This document shows positions 52,741 to 64,000 of a stretch of DNA of 64,000 nucleotides, piece by piece (positions within the stretch are counted from its first letter, which is position 1; each line of letters begins with the position of its first letter). Where the stretch lies: positions 5,396,501-5,460,500 of the forward strand of contig NC_091874.1 in NCBI RefSeq assembly GCF_019399895.1. Direction: 5' to 3'. This stretch comes from Cardiocondyla obscurior (lineage: Eukaryota; Arthropoda; Insecta; Hymenoptera; Formicidae). The notes under the pieces are model-generated. The model saw nothing but the letters and a program-made list of their open reading frames with translations, was not told where the DNA came from and searched no databases. The position numbers and the translations under genes are program-made.

Positions 52741-53288
52741 TTCCCGCACTAGCCGACGTTGTCCGTCTCTTTCTTTTCTCCTCCGTCTCACTCTTGCGCA
52801 GCTGAGCGCACTGTAAAAAGAATTATAAATCAAACGTTAATCTAACATTAGCGTTAATGCATCGCAAAGATATAAAAGTCGCTTGTGCGAGGCTCATACC
52901 TAAGCAAGACAACGAGATTACGTTTTCCAGACCACCGATTCCTTCGATACAACGGAGAGTTTCTTACGCAAGTGTGAACTGCGCGACTGCCGGAAACGGA
53001 ATGGAAGGGGGATCGGGCCGCTGCTAGCCGCCTAGCGCGCACCGTTTCCGCTCCCCGCGCTCCCCTCTCCTAGCGCCTACTGCCGCTGCATCCCGTACGT
53101 ACGCTAATAACGCGCTGTAAGATTTTACGGTGAATATTCTTTCGGTGTTACACCGAATCTGTCACGATTGTACGGATGCTAACTACGCCGCGGTTCTCGT
53201 TCGCAACGTCTTACTTTCACCGAGCTCCGAATGTTCGACAAAGAGACGCGAAAATTGTATCCGCGTGAATGAGGATATTGGACTTACT
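52119..53288 (-). promoter_or_regulatory. Four candidate alternative first exons in duplicated units
   Basis: Four good minus-strand donors end CpG-rich stretches: ACG|GTAAGA (exon end 52119), CCAA|GTAAGT (52498), CTTAG|GTATGA (52900) and CCAA|GTAAGT (53288). Donors 1 and 3, and donors 2 and 4, occupy equivalent places in two duplicated units 781-790 bases apart. Each could be the end of a first exon spliced to the acceptor at 51962. The reading frame across the second and fourth is not conserved, which suggests these are untranslated first exons with their own promoters. Starts of transcription cannot be placed. Confidence 0.45.
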
Positions 53289-53510
53289 TGGAAGGGAAAA
53301 GAAGGGTTGCGGATGCTCTCTGCGTGCGGAGGTTGGATGGGAGAGAGTTCTCGCGCCGGATTACGTCTCCTAGTCTACCGATTGCGCGAAATTCTTCGGT
53401 TACGGATGAAGCGTCTCCGCGCACGTCTGAATGCTTGAATGTCCGGAGCAGGAAAGGAAGAGGAAGGAGACGCCGACCGTGTGCGCCCTCCCGCTGCTTG
53501 CGTCGCCCGC
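52900..53510 (-). repeat. Tandem duplication, unit 2
   Basis: Second copy, offset about 792 bases from unit 1 at the ctaataacgc anchor (53103). It is moderately diverged from unit 1, and closer to the short unit 3 over the part they share. It includes two candidate minus-strand first-exon donors at 52900 and 53288. Confidence 0.85.
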
Positions 53511-53732
53511 ACAAACTACCTCGTTCGTCTCTGGTACGAAATTTAAATTATAAAAAAAATATATGTAACCCGAATATTTTGTCAAATATTAACTGATTAT
53601 TAACTTGTATCGCGAGTATGTAATTCAGCGATTAGATAAATCGTTTGTATTTTGCGTAATCAACGTAGAGAAATAATTATAAATGTATAAAACGTATGTA
53701 ATATATGTTAAATATATATAAATATATATACG

Positions 53733-53880
53733 TACTACGTACGCTAATAACGCGCTGTGAGATTTTACGGTGAATATTCTTTCGATATTACACTGAATCT
53801 GTCACGAATGTACAGATATTAACTACGTCGCGATTTTGTTCGCAATATCTCGCTTTCACCGAGCTCCGATTGTCCGAAAA
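53733..53880 (-). repeat. Tandem duplication, unit 3 (partial)
   Basis: About 140 bases starting around tacgtacgctaataacgcgctg (anchor at 53743) match unit 2 closely, through gattttacggtgaatattctttcg to tttcaccgagctccga.tgt. The copy then ends in an A run. It lacks the segment that holds the splice donors, so it is a truncated unit. Confidence 0.85.
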
Positions 53881-56800
53881 AAAAATAAAATTACAAATAT
53901 ATATTGCGCTTTCGTACGACGGAATTTAACTTTTATTTTGTCGCGATAAGAATTCGTAAATAAAATTTGTAAATGCGCTACAAACTTGTAATCAAGCTTA
54001 TTTTTTTGCACGAAACGAATATCGCACGCACAACGCTCGTAAGTTCAAACGACATGTCGACTATTCATACCAACGTTTCTCATTTCTTTATCCTATTCAC
54101 GGCTCTACCCCAGCGTATCTCTTTACTTCTTTTTTTTCCAAGTCGCGTCGTAAACCTCCCTGTGCATTTAGGAAATACGTTCCGTGTGCAAGAACGCGTC
54201 GTGCTTTTAAGAGAGTGTTTCCAGCGGGAGAGGGCAATGAGCCTCGTCGCGATGTAAAGTCCCGAGGGCTAATAACGTCCCAGAAGCGCGCATAGAAAGC
54301 TGCAAGACCGAACACACTGTTAGCGACCCCGATATAGCGAAAGACATTCGCGCTTATCAATACGATAGACGCAACGATGTTGCTTGTGATATCTCTAAAA
54401 AAATCGGAGAAGGATGCAATTCGCTTTTTAAAGTCACGCGATTTATCTCACATCTCAATGTGCCGTCACGTTTTCGCGATTTATCTCGCGACGATATCTG
54501 CGAGATAAAGCAATTTAAAAAAATGTTATACTCTGGCTAGTTAGTCTCGCGTTGCTCGCCACTCTGCAATTTAATTTGCGCGCGAACGGTCTAGCGAATT
54601 TTCCGACAATTTCATAACTTAAAACGCGTGATTTCCGCGAGAGCTCCAGACGTCTTCGCAACGGGTACGTCGTCAAAGAAGCTGCAATCTGCATTTGACT
54701 TGCGGAGTATGCGGAATTTACCATCGCGAGCGAGTATTTCGCTCGTAGCATAGAAATTGCGGAAAGGAATTTTTCGCAAACACTTATTTAAACGGGAGGT
54801 GGTCGCGAGAAAGAGTGGCGCAACTTCCTTTGCGCGTTTATGCGAAAAAAAGCACCGGGCGGAATAACAATACCTGGGGTCTTTACACGCGCAACGCGAC
54901 ACCCTTCAGCGTTAAGAGACGCACATTTGTCGCCCCAAAAAATTGTGTTCCGGATTTAACGGAAGAATGTGTCACGCCAATAATTTATTTGCGGAAATAA
55001 ATTTATTCGCGATAGCCGCGTCCTGTTGCGGACAATAATATACAAATTTCTCAGATCTGCATAATTTATCCTGCAAATGTATTGAACCAAAAAATAAAAA
55101 AAGAAAAAAAAAAGAAAATTTCTCGCTTTTGTTATAATTTATCACTTGTGTTACAATTTTAATAACAACGGCAAATTATCGGTTGTTAACGCGACGCGAG
55201 ATAATAAACTCTTTCAGCGACAGCGGACGGCGTTTTATTAAAAATAAGAAAATAACTCAAACAAGCTTGACTGTAATTTATTGCACTTTTCCAACGAGAA
55301 GCATGTAAACGACGAAGATGTTACTATCAACGTTACCATCGCATATCCTGCGTATGAAAAATGTTGGCGCGCGCTGGGTAATATCAGCTGAGACTTCCCG
55401 GGATCGTTCGTGTCTGCATACGACTGATATTAAAGTTAAACTTTTCCATTCAATAAACGGAGATCGGAGATGCCAAGGAGGTTTAACGCAGAGATTTCGT
55501 ATTGCTCGCGGGCATGATTTCGCAGGGCGAATGCGATACGCCCATCGGGAATTCTGTTCCCGGCGCGGCAGCCGTGTTGCAGACATCGCAGCCATTGCAA
55601 ATATTGAAAAACGGCAGTCACCTGCTCTTTCCGACGTAATGAATGCTCGTAAAATATTAGTCGCCCTCGCGCGCTCCACCTTCCTGCCTCTGCCGTTGTG
55701 AACCGTGCGATTTTGTCCACAACGGTTTGTCAAAAAAAGCTCGCGCTCCACCCCGAAACGCGCTAATTGAATTCGCGAAATTTAATGCTTTAATTAACTC
55801 TCTCACCTTCGTTTGTACCGATATCATTTCGTCCGTGCGATCGACTTGCCTTAGTTCTCACCCGTTCGCGAATTTCCATAGCGAAACTGTTCTTTGTGTA
55901 ACGCTCGGAAGCTTGCATTGTCATGGAAATGGAAACCTCTCTCTCTCTCTTTTTTTTTTTTTTTTTTTTTTTTAAGGGAGGATTGCTTCCGCCATCGCAC
56001 AATATTGCAGCGAATGATAAAAGAGTAATATATAACCGCTTTTGTCAAGCGTGTAACAAATTTCTTTTTTCAATTCATCGTTTACTACAAAACTTTCCGT
56101 CGAGCAAAATGTTTGCTAGAAAGTTACTTATTCCATTAAGTGAGATAAACGGCTCAGATATTTTATAAACAGTGTAGAATAAATTACAATAATTTTATAT
56201 ATTATATAATAACGTGGAAAAGTTCTCTAATTATTATTTTCTTGTTACGAAATATATCCGCGAAATATTGCGATATCAAACGTCAGCGAGGTAACAGCGA
56301 TATTCATGTCAAAGCTGCGTCTGAAAGAACGTTTATTTTATGATACTGAAAGCAAAGTCTCGGTTTATTGCAATGACAAACTTTTGTCGCGAAACGCGCC
56401 CGCCGCGACTGGTACGACAATTTTCGCAGTATACTTTCGCTACCGTCCTTTCGTTTTTACAGAACGAGATAGAGTCGAGAAGTAACGAGAACGTCGGCGT
56501 ATAGTCGGGTTTAATTAAAGTACAGCGGGCACGTAGTTTAACGCTAATGCGGTCCGCCGTGAGGAAAAAAAGAATGGAAGTATGGTAGGCAAGTTAATTG
56601 TTTGTCACTTCTTGCACTTATTTTAAATGAGCGTTGAAATTGAAGAAGATATCGCTACGATAACGACGCAAATACAAAATTCTTATTGCTTTCTAATTGT
56701 ACATAGAAACATATTTTTTTAGGTAAGAAAAAAAATGTATTTTTTTTTATTCGTTTAATTTCTAATTATATTATTGATGCGGTAAATAAGCGATATTGCA

Positions 56801-59800
56801 GGAAGATTGTTACGCTATTTAAGAGCTAGCAGTTTCTCTCTCAGTAATTTTAATATTTTGCGAGGAACATCTCGATTCTCGTATATTATGATAAAAGTTA
56901 AAACGAAAGTTTTAGGAACACGAAAGGACCGTGAACACCATGCGGCGGTATTAAATATTTTCATGTGGACTCTTTTAACAATTTTCATTTCCTAGTAGTG
57001 CATCTGCGACCCGCGGTTGCGTAACACTCAAACTATGAATATTTACATAAAAGTAAGTCGGACCGAAAAAAGAAGAAAGAGAAAAAAAAATACTTGCGAG
57101 GAACGCAAAAAATATTGTACCTGCTACGATATTGTAGCGCGCAACGGAACATTAAAATCAGAAATCAGAAACAAATTCTTGATGCAAAAAGCACTGTAAT
57201 TAAAATTCTGTTGATGTACAATATAGTTTTAACTACGCTGTAGGAGAAAATTTTATTTACTTTTACTTTACGTCTCTTCTCCAGAGCTCTTAATTTGCAA
57301 AGGTCTCTTTCTCATTTTTAATTGTCTTACTTTCATTTAGCTGAAACAATTTTCACCGTCTCTGCTAAGACAAAATGGCAAGTACTAAATTATTCAAACG
57401 TCTTTGTTAGACGTAAAAATTAAGCTACATACGAATTTCAGTAATATACATACATAAATGAACTAACGTAGGCCTAATTTTTTTTTATACTGTTTTTATA
57501 CTAATATTGAGATAAAAGAAAAACTTTAATGATTAAGATAATTAAAAAATTAAAGGAGCGTGCAAACGTAAAATTTCATAAATATTATAATAAATGCTTG
57601 TCTCATTTATAATTACGAATTTAAAAAACTATTTAGATGCATAGACAATTAAAAATTTAAATAAGCGATATTATTCGGACGTGCAGAATATTCGCGGATA
57701 CATGTGCTCGATCGAAGCCTTCCAAAATTGGAGGACAGCCTAAATTGCGTCAGATTATCGGTGTACCTGATTGGGATTAGATTGAGGGCGTAATTTCTTT
57801 GATAGAATAAGCGGGCGCGCGCGCATCGAAACAAACCGGAATTATGTATCCGTATCGGATATGCGTTAATGACACAAGTGGCCGACCGCCGTGGCTACCG
57901 AACCTCATTCGCGCTAACCGCCAACCTCTGTGTGCATATATAGCAATTCGCGGATGGCGAAGATCGTGGATGTGAGCGTCATAGTGCATGAGCCGCTAAC
58001 ATTCCTAGCATTCCCAAAACGGAGGTCAACCCGAATCAGATTACATCGGTATGAAGCTCGTCCCGAGAATTGGAATAACTTCCTCGTTGGTAACGCAACG
58101 ATCGAAGCTGCCTATTGATCGGCGGTTTCGGGATAACCGCGAGACAAACAAAAGTCGAGAGAGATAGGAAACGGCGAAAATGCGCGGTTTCACAGCTTAG
58201 AAATTTGTTATTTTTCACGTGATCGAAACTGTGCAATAAATTCCCAAAAAAGTCGCCATTTCGAATGGAATATTTAATAAAAGTGCATTGAAAATTATTC
58301 ACATTATTGATTACATTTAATCGAAGTATGCGATGTGTAATTCAAACAGCTGTTTTATGGAAATGAGAGCAAATATTTAATTCGAAATGTGTTTTCCTTT
58401 CATTCAATTTACATTACGCGATTTTATTTTAATTTGAATATATGTATTACGCGTGTTAAAAAAAAAAATATGTTTTTCTATGTAAACAGGAAATTTTTAT
58501 TCGCGCAAAGTAGTCTAATATTTTATCTTTTATGTTACTTTGTAAAAAATCTCGTAATTCCCGTGAAATCCGTAGCAATGTCGACTACTTTCGTTCCGCA
58601 GAAATCGTCCGACGAATTCTTTTTGTCCCGAGTCGCCGTTGAATATTCTCTGACATTACGCGCGATGCAAATGATAAAGAATTTACATTTTCCTTAATTT
58701 GCACAATAATGGCGGCGTCACCTCTCGACCCTGTTCCACTCGCGACTCTTTCGCGAGAAAACTTCTCCGTCATACTACTCTTCATTGAATTTCCTCGGGA
58801 TATTCGCATTATTCCCAACGGTATAATACGTAATAGCACCACTTGTCGTACAGGTCTACCGCAAGCATATTTTACATTTTTAGAAATTTTAAGAATAATT
58901 AAATTTTAATAAACGCATAATATTACACGTATTATGCAATAAATAATAGGTATATTTTTTTGTTCATATTTGTAACGTTTTAAAATAATTCTTTTAATAA
59001 CCTTATTGTTGATAGTAAAAAAAAAGAAAAAAAAACGTGATGGTAAACCGAATGCTCGTCTTCACTTCAAATCCTCTTTGGAACAAGAGCGGTAAGATTT
59101 AATTAAATGCCTCGGCCGTGATACACGGCGGATATTTTAAATTCATGAACCTCGCAAATTAGGCTTGAGACCGTGTCTTGCCAGAGTTAACGGTAGTCCG
59201 CGACGTACTTGGCTCGTGTAACTTTCGTGAACGTTTCCTGCGTTGCATAACAGCAACTTAAATCGCGCCGCAGCGCGAACGAGGCGGCAAGTTTTAGGAA
59301 CTTCGCCGAGAGATATTCATTTGCGCCCGAATCTTATGGCTATTTCGTGACCGAAATGCCAGAGCGCGAAGTGAGCAAAAGAATTGACGGAGCCTTATCT
59401 GTCTTTCGTGCGACTCACTGTTAAACAAACGTAATTGCGATAGCGTGCGGCTTATCAGATTTCAGATTACTTTCGAGAAACGGCGCGCATCAGAAGTTAA
59501 ATTTGCTTCGGGAAGTGCCGTAAATTTTTGTTAACTTTTTGAAGGCGGACGGAAAAGAAGTTCGGTAATTTCTGATACGGTATCAAGATGCGCCTGTTAA
59601 TTATTAAAATCAAGGCGATGCCGAACGTTTAGCGGCGAAACGGTCGCGGTGCAAATTTCAAAATCTCCCGACGGATCTGCACATCACCTCCAGGCATAGT
59701 CCAACGACAACGGTACCTGTATTTACATAATTATTGGATGGGACGTTTGCTTTGTAGCTAATTCGCTGGATACCACTCAAGTGCACACGTCATCATCAAA

Positions 59801-60214
59801 CGGACTGCGTTAGTCTGTACGATATTAACAACATTTATCGAAGCGGCAAAAATTTAACTTTATAATATGATACATTTATTAAGAATCGCTAGCTGGCAAA
59901 TAATAAAAAAGAACTTTATCGTACACGTGTACGTAATTAAAAATACGAATTCAAGTCTATCACATATATGCTCGAGGAGGAAATAAAGGCGATAAAGCGG
60001 GGAAGTGCATAGATCAATTAAACTAGGTGAGAATCACCCTCGTTCTGTCTAATCCTCTCTTCGAGACGCGAACGTGCCGTCGCGTAAATGAAAATCATTT
60101 CGCATAAGATAAACGGCGCGTTATACGTCAAGCATCAAAAGGGATGAGCGCGGCTCTTAATCCATGAAAGTGGTGAGAAACCAGCGATGTTGCCTCTCGA
60201 TATGAATATCTAAT
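53881..60214. other. 6.3-kb stretch with no recognised gene
   Basis: Mixed AT-rich and CpG-rich sequence. The longest open frames (55278-55751 minus and 55318-55701 plus) overlap on opposite strands and have no family resemblance. A (CT)n followed by a long T run is at about 55937-55973. If the nicotinic receptor gene continues to the right, this is still part of its first intron. Confidence 0.45.
55937..55973 (+). repeat. (CT)n microsatellite followed by poly-T
   Basis: A (CT) run of about seven units passes directly into a T homopolymer of more than 20 bases. It is a length-variable tract by nature. Confidence 0.9.
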
Positions 60215-60250
60215 GGCCGTACTCGGACTCCAGTAGTCCGAATTACGGCC
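60215..60250. other. Short near-perfect hairpin
   Basis: The arms ggccgta-c-tcggact (60215-60229) and agtccga-at-tacggcc (60235-60250) pair over 14 base pairs with one small internal mismatch around a 5-base loop (ccagt). The surroundings do not extend the stem. It is too short for a microRNA precursor and is not followed by a T run. Its function is unknown. Confidence 0.7.
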
Positions 60251-63200
60251 CCCCGGATGAGTGTGCAGGTTAGTCCAGTAGTAATGGAAAGCCGTTGATC
60301 AGCCCTTACTATGACGCTATTGCAGGTTATACACAGGATTATGCACTTTAGCATGGTTAATGCGTTAGAAGGTGCACGTTATACTGGATTAGTATAGCGA
60401 ACTAATAACGATATTTGGCGGAGAGCTTAACGCGTCTTATTCCTTAGATTTCTTTTACTTATTACAAAAATGTGTTAATCCTTTAGAGTCCCTCTTAGAG
60501 TTTCTCTTTAGAAAAAATTATGCACGATTTTTACTTGAGCTCGATCTCAACACGTAATACATTTAAAATATACAAATATATATATATATACAATTTAAAT
60601 AAAATTGTAAGTTGTAAAAAAAATTAACATAAAACGAAAGAATGTATTGACAAAATTTTTATTATTTCTGTTTCTTCTTTCTATTCCTCGCGCATTCCCT
60701 CTTTCTTTCTCACCCTTGTTAAGAGAAGTCGTTAAGAGACGAGTGATATTATATGTATATAAGAATTTGTAATTGTAGAAATGTAACGTAATTAGAGACG
60801 AGTCAACGAGATTGACACGATCGTGCTGAGCTTAATCGAGCTGTCTAAGGGACGAAGACGAGAGTCAGACGACAGATGATGGAAATCATAATGAATCTCG
60901 TCGTTTCGCCTCCGTCGCTCAGGAATGTGAAATTACGCCAAGAACCTGTCTAGCACGCTCGCTAATATATATCAGTGACTTCGATCTTCATTAATCTTCC
61001 ACCCTTGATCGATCTCGAATATCTGGCGTTCTTCCGAGCACAATTTTCTTGTTTGCCGCTAACATAATCTAGCTCCCGGAATTCGCAATTCTACAAAATT
61101 ATTAACTCGTTGCGAGACCGCTATTAATTTATTTGCATCCTCGACATTCGGCGATAATTAATCGCAACATCTCGGGAACGATTTATTTCGCCTTATCGCG
61201 CGAAATTACATACTTTTGAGATGCGTAACGTTTAAGCGTTCAAATTATTGTAAGTATTGCGATCAGAGCTCGAGATAAGTTTTAAGTAGCTTTTCATGTA
61301 ACATTCGCGAAGGACCGATATCTCTTCTTTCAACCCCTTTGTTGACGGCCTCACCCTTTTGCCTCCGCCTCTCTTCGCGTGTCTGCCTGTTTCCCCTCTC
61401 GCTCATTGATCAAACACTATCTGTTTATCCCTACTTCTGAAACCGGAATTCCTTCGCGATAACTGCACCGAGCAAACACCGTGAAATACATCCTTCAGCA
61501 CCACGATGCACTCTGATACGAAAACGACAAGTGAATGATCGCGATAATAATTATCGTTAAAGAGAATCGTATCTGTATACGTAAAAATAATTTAAAATGC
61601 CCGCAATTAATTATCACGCATAAATTCGAGAAAAGTTGTTTACTTCAGCTTTAACTAGTGGTCTAATTATTGTGCAATTAAAAGCGTTTGAGCATACACG
61701 AAATAAAACTCATGGGTAATCCTTGCAAGCAATAGCGAGCCTACTCGCTTGTATCTTCACCACGCGGACGCTCGTTGAGGGTACTTATACGTATACGTAC
61801 AAACACGAAGAATGCGTTTCTCGTAAGCGTTCTACTGAAGACTGGGATTTGCTCATAAATATGTAAATTTCTCATGGGCATGTATAGAAGCGGCAAAATA
61901 AAAAGCGGGTTGAGGGCTGCCGATACGAATTCGATATTCAATTACAATCACGGCGAATTGTACTGAAAGGCGAATATAATTGTGATTTAACGCAAGATTC
62001 CACGCTGCGCGTTCTATCGCGATTTTCTTAACAAAATCATTTTTTATAGCATACGTATACTATGTATTTATATTAAGCGGTTAAAACAAAAATTATATAA
62101 AAAATACTTTCCAATAATAAAATAATGTAGAATCGTACGCGGTTAAATTCCTGGCACAAAACTCGACACGTTCAACTCGTCGCGTAAATATATTGGAGAA
62201 ACAGAAAGCGGTATGAAAATTACAAAAAACTTCGAGAGGCCTGAAAGTGCCGAGAGAATATTACGTACAGTTTCCACCAGAGACTTTTAAATAAACGATA
62301 TATTTCCTTCTTAACCCAAAGCTCTTTTTGCGCGTCTCTAGTAAAATAATTCTTTCCGGCGTAGTCTTATCACTTAAGCGCATTTTCGAAAGGGAATTCT
62401 TAAAGTAACATAAATATAAATAAATATAAATGTTAATATTTTGAGAACGTTAGGATATCTCAAATTTCTTGTTAATATTTCTCGTTAAATTAGTAGCGTT
62501 ATTTTTATATTATTAAAATTATTAAAAATTTTCTTTTTGCATGGAAATAGTACGTGAGAAGTCTTTCTGTTTCATTTCTAACAGTCGACACACATTGGAA
62601 AGAAATTGGATTAAACAACGATCGATATGCGTAGTGCAGCTTTCCGATCAACATGCCTCTTAATTATTGCGGTTTAATGCATTTAGAGGATCACATTGCT
62701 CGCGGAGCGTTTGAATAGCGCACGTCAAATTCACGTCGGCTACAGCTCGGTGCTTCACGTTCGATATCCGTTCATTAACGTGGTACGTGAAACACATTTG
62801 AGTTTCTTTCGACGAGTATAATTGCGGTACGTTTGGAAGTAATATAATTATATGTTCTGAAACGTATGCACGGGTAAAGGTATCTACCTAATTGCTATAA
62901 AATACTGGATAAAGTATTATTTGCCATTCATCGGCAATTGCAAATAACGAAATGAAACGTACAAAAGATCCATTACCGCAATACGTTTGACCGACAATTG
63001 AATTCGAGTATAACCTCCGCTACGTTCTGTGATTTCAAATTTAATAACCGCATCTTGTCAAATTGGTGTACCAAAGAAATTTCTGTTATGAGGAAAGAAT
63101 TATGTTTTACGTAAATTCGCGTTGTCATGCCGAAAACGTTTTACGCGTTTTCTGAATATTCAGCAATCTTAAATATTCAACGATGGAAAACAGAGCATTA

Positions 63201-63775
63201 TTCATCTCTTGGTGCCGGCCGTCCGAAGCATACATCTATTTTTGCCACTCTAATACCATTCCAAATCGGTCAGCTTGATTTACAACACGAGAAATGAAGA
63301 AATTATTCTCGAAAGCTCGAGCATTTTGCTATCTTTGTTCCTTGTCATATTGACAATTTTATAACACTTGCCGTTTGTCTGACTTCCGGCCGTCAATTAA
63401 TCTCGGACCTCGCATTACCGTGCTAGAACTTGATATTCCGACGCGTGATATACAATTCTACTCAATCCAATTAATATTTTATATTCAAAAACAATATAAA
63501 TTAAAAAAAAATTTCAAACGATTTATTTTTTTGCGAGCTAACTGAATTCAATACGATACGATCGTACAACATGAGAATTAATTCGAAATAATCGGTTAGC
63601 AAATACTTTTGCGTCTGAGTGCGGATACTCGACAGGAATTTTCAATTTACGGTCAACATGGACGGCGCGACGCAATTCTAATATCCACCTGCATGCCGGT
63701 TGCTCGAATCAATTAACATATCGTGCTTTCGCACTAATGGTAGCACGTAGCGCATTCGTGCGATCGAACGAACAC
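60251..63775. other. 3.5-kb stretch with no recognised gene
   Basis: A TA microsatellite lies at about 60575-60591 and a pyrimidine-rich tract at about 61320-61410. No exon, RNA gene or repeat with coding capacity was recognised. Confidence 0.45.
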
Positions 63776-63850
63776 TGCGAGATCGCACTCTGCGCGACCA
63801 TACTTTCCTCGACCGTACTCCGCGCGATCGTACTTTGCGTAATTGTACCG
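63776..63850. repeat. 15-bp minisatellite, five units
   Basis: Five consecutive 15-base units (63776, 63791, 63806, 63821, 63836) follow the pattern tgcgcgaccgtactt with one to several substitutions each. On the minus strand the period keeps a frame and gives a repeated VRSR-like translation, but the open frame is short and has no other support as a gene. Confidence 0.8.
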
Positions 63851-64000
63851 CACGACCGATTGTCATCCCGTAATCAGAAGTTAATTTAATTACACATGAA
63901 GTAATTTGCTAATTTCTTTTTACCCCGTCCACCATTACTAGCTTCAATAAACCATTCCCATCACGTCGTTATATAATTATTATTAGAAATTATTTTGCCA

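Noticed and set aside
55278..55751. 157-codon minus-strand frame with a 127-codon plus-strand shadow
   Set aside because: Arginine-rich, low-similarity translation typical of chance open frames in CpG-rich sequence, and open on both strands.
1..64000. Transposons, CRISPR arrays, bacterial operons or viral insertions
   Set aside because: No transposase, reverse transcriptase or viral-type protein appears among the open frames. No spaced direct-repeat array is present, and the gene structures are animal with introns.

Overview
This is animal nuclear DNA, most likely from a hymenopteran insect and plausibly an ant. The background is AT-rich but full of CpG, there are many homopolymer runs, introns are short in the chemoreceptor genes and very long in the neuronal genes, and there is a tandem array of insect odorant receptor (OR) genes. 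No bacterial, viral or transposon coding sequence was recognised. About 12-13 kb of the 64 kb can be assigned to genes with confidence. All identifications were made by eye from translated sequence and splice signals.

Layout. (1) Positions 1-11251 hold four complete, intact OR genes on the minus strand (1007-2670, 3682-5377, 6806-8457, 9467-11251). All share one five-exon structure with identical intron phases. Duplicated 5' flanks show that the array grew by tandem duplication, and the flank at about 181-660 implies a further OR just left of the window. (2) Positions 12352-17415 hold a secreted or membrane-anchored alpha-carbonic anhydrase on the minus strand with all catalytic residues. It has two alternative signal-peptide first exons (16325-16355 and 17367-17415). 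One of its introns carries a possible decayed gustatory-receptor-like fragment (about 14082-14726). (3) Positions 18852-19880 hold an uninterrupted plus-strand gene for a two-pore-domain (K2P/TWIK-type) potassium channel. In both selectivity filters the normally conserved threonine is replaced (Met156 and Lys262). (4) Positions 19881-31429 have no recognisable protein gene; a GC-rich island at about 26270-26640 may be a promoter and 5' untranslated exon. (5) Positions 31430-31711 are the first coding exon of a nicotinic acetylcholine receptor alpha subunit (plus strand). No later exon was found, so its first intron probably runs past the right edge and exceeds 32 kb.

(6) Inside that presumed intron, at about 51693-53288, the minus strand carries a consistent set of splice signals for an unidentified transcript. 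It has two short internal exons preceded by four candidate first exons that lie in tandemly duplicated units (about 781-792 bp period, with a third partial unit at about 53733-53880). The rest of 53881-64000 shows only low-complexity tracts, a near-perfect short hairpin (60215-60250) and a 15-bp minisatellite (63776-63850).

Functionally the window combines peripheral odour detection (OR array), CO2/bicarbonate chemistry (carbonic anhydrase) and neuronal excitability (K2P channel, nicotinic receptor). There is no sign that these neighbours form one pathway; only the OR array is a functional cluster. The items most worth following up are the unusual K2P filters, the duplicated first-exon block, and the alternative signal-peptide exons of the carbonic anhydrase.
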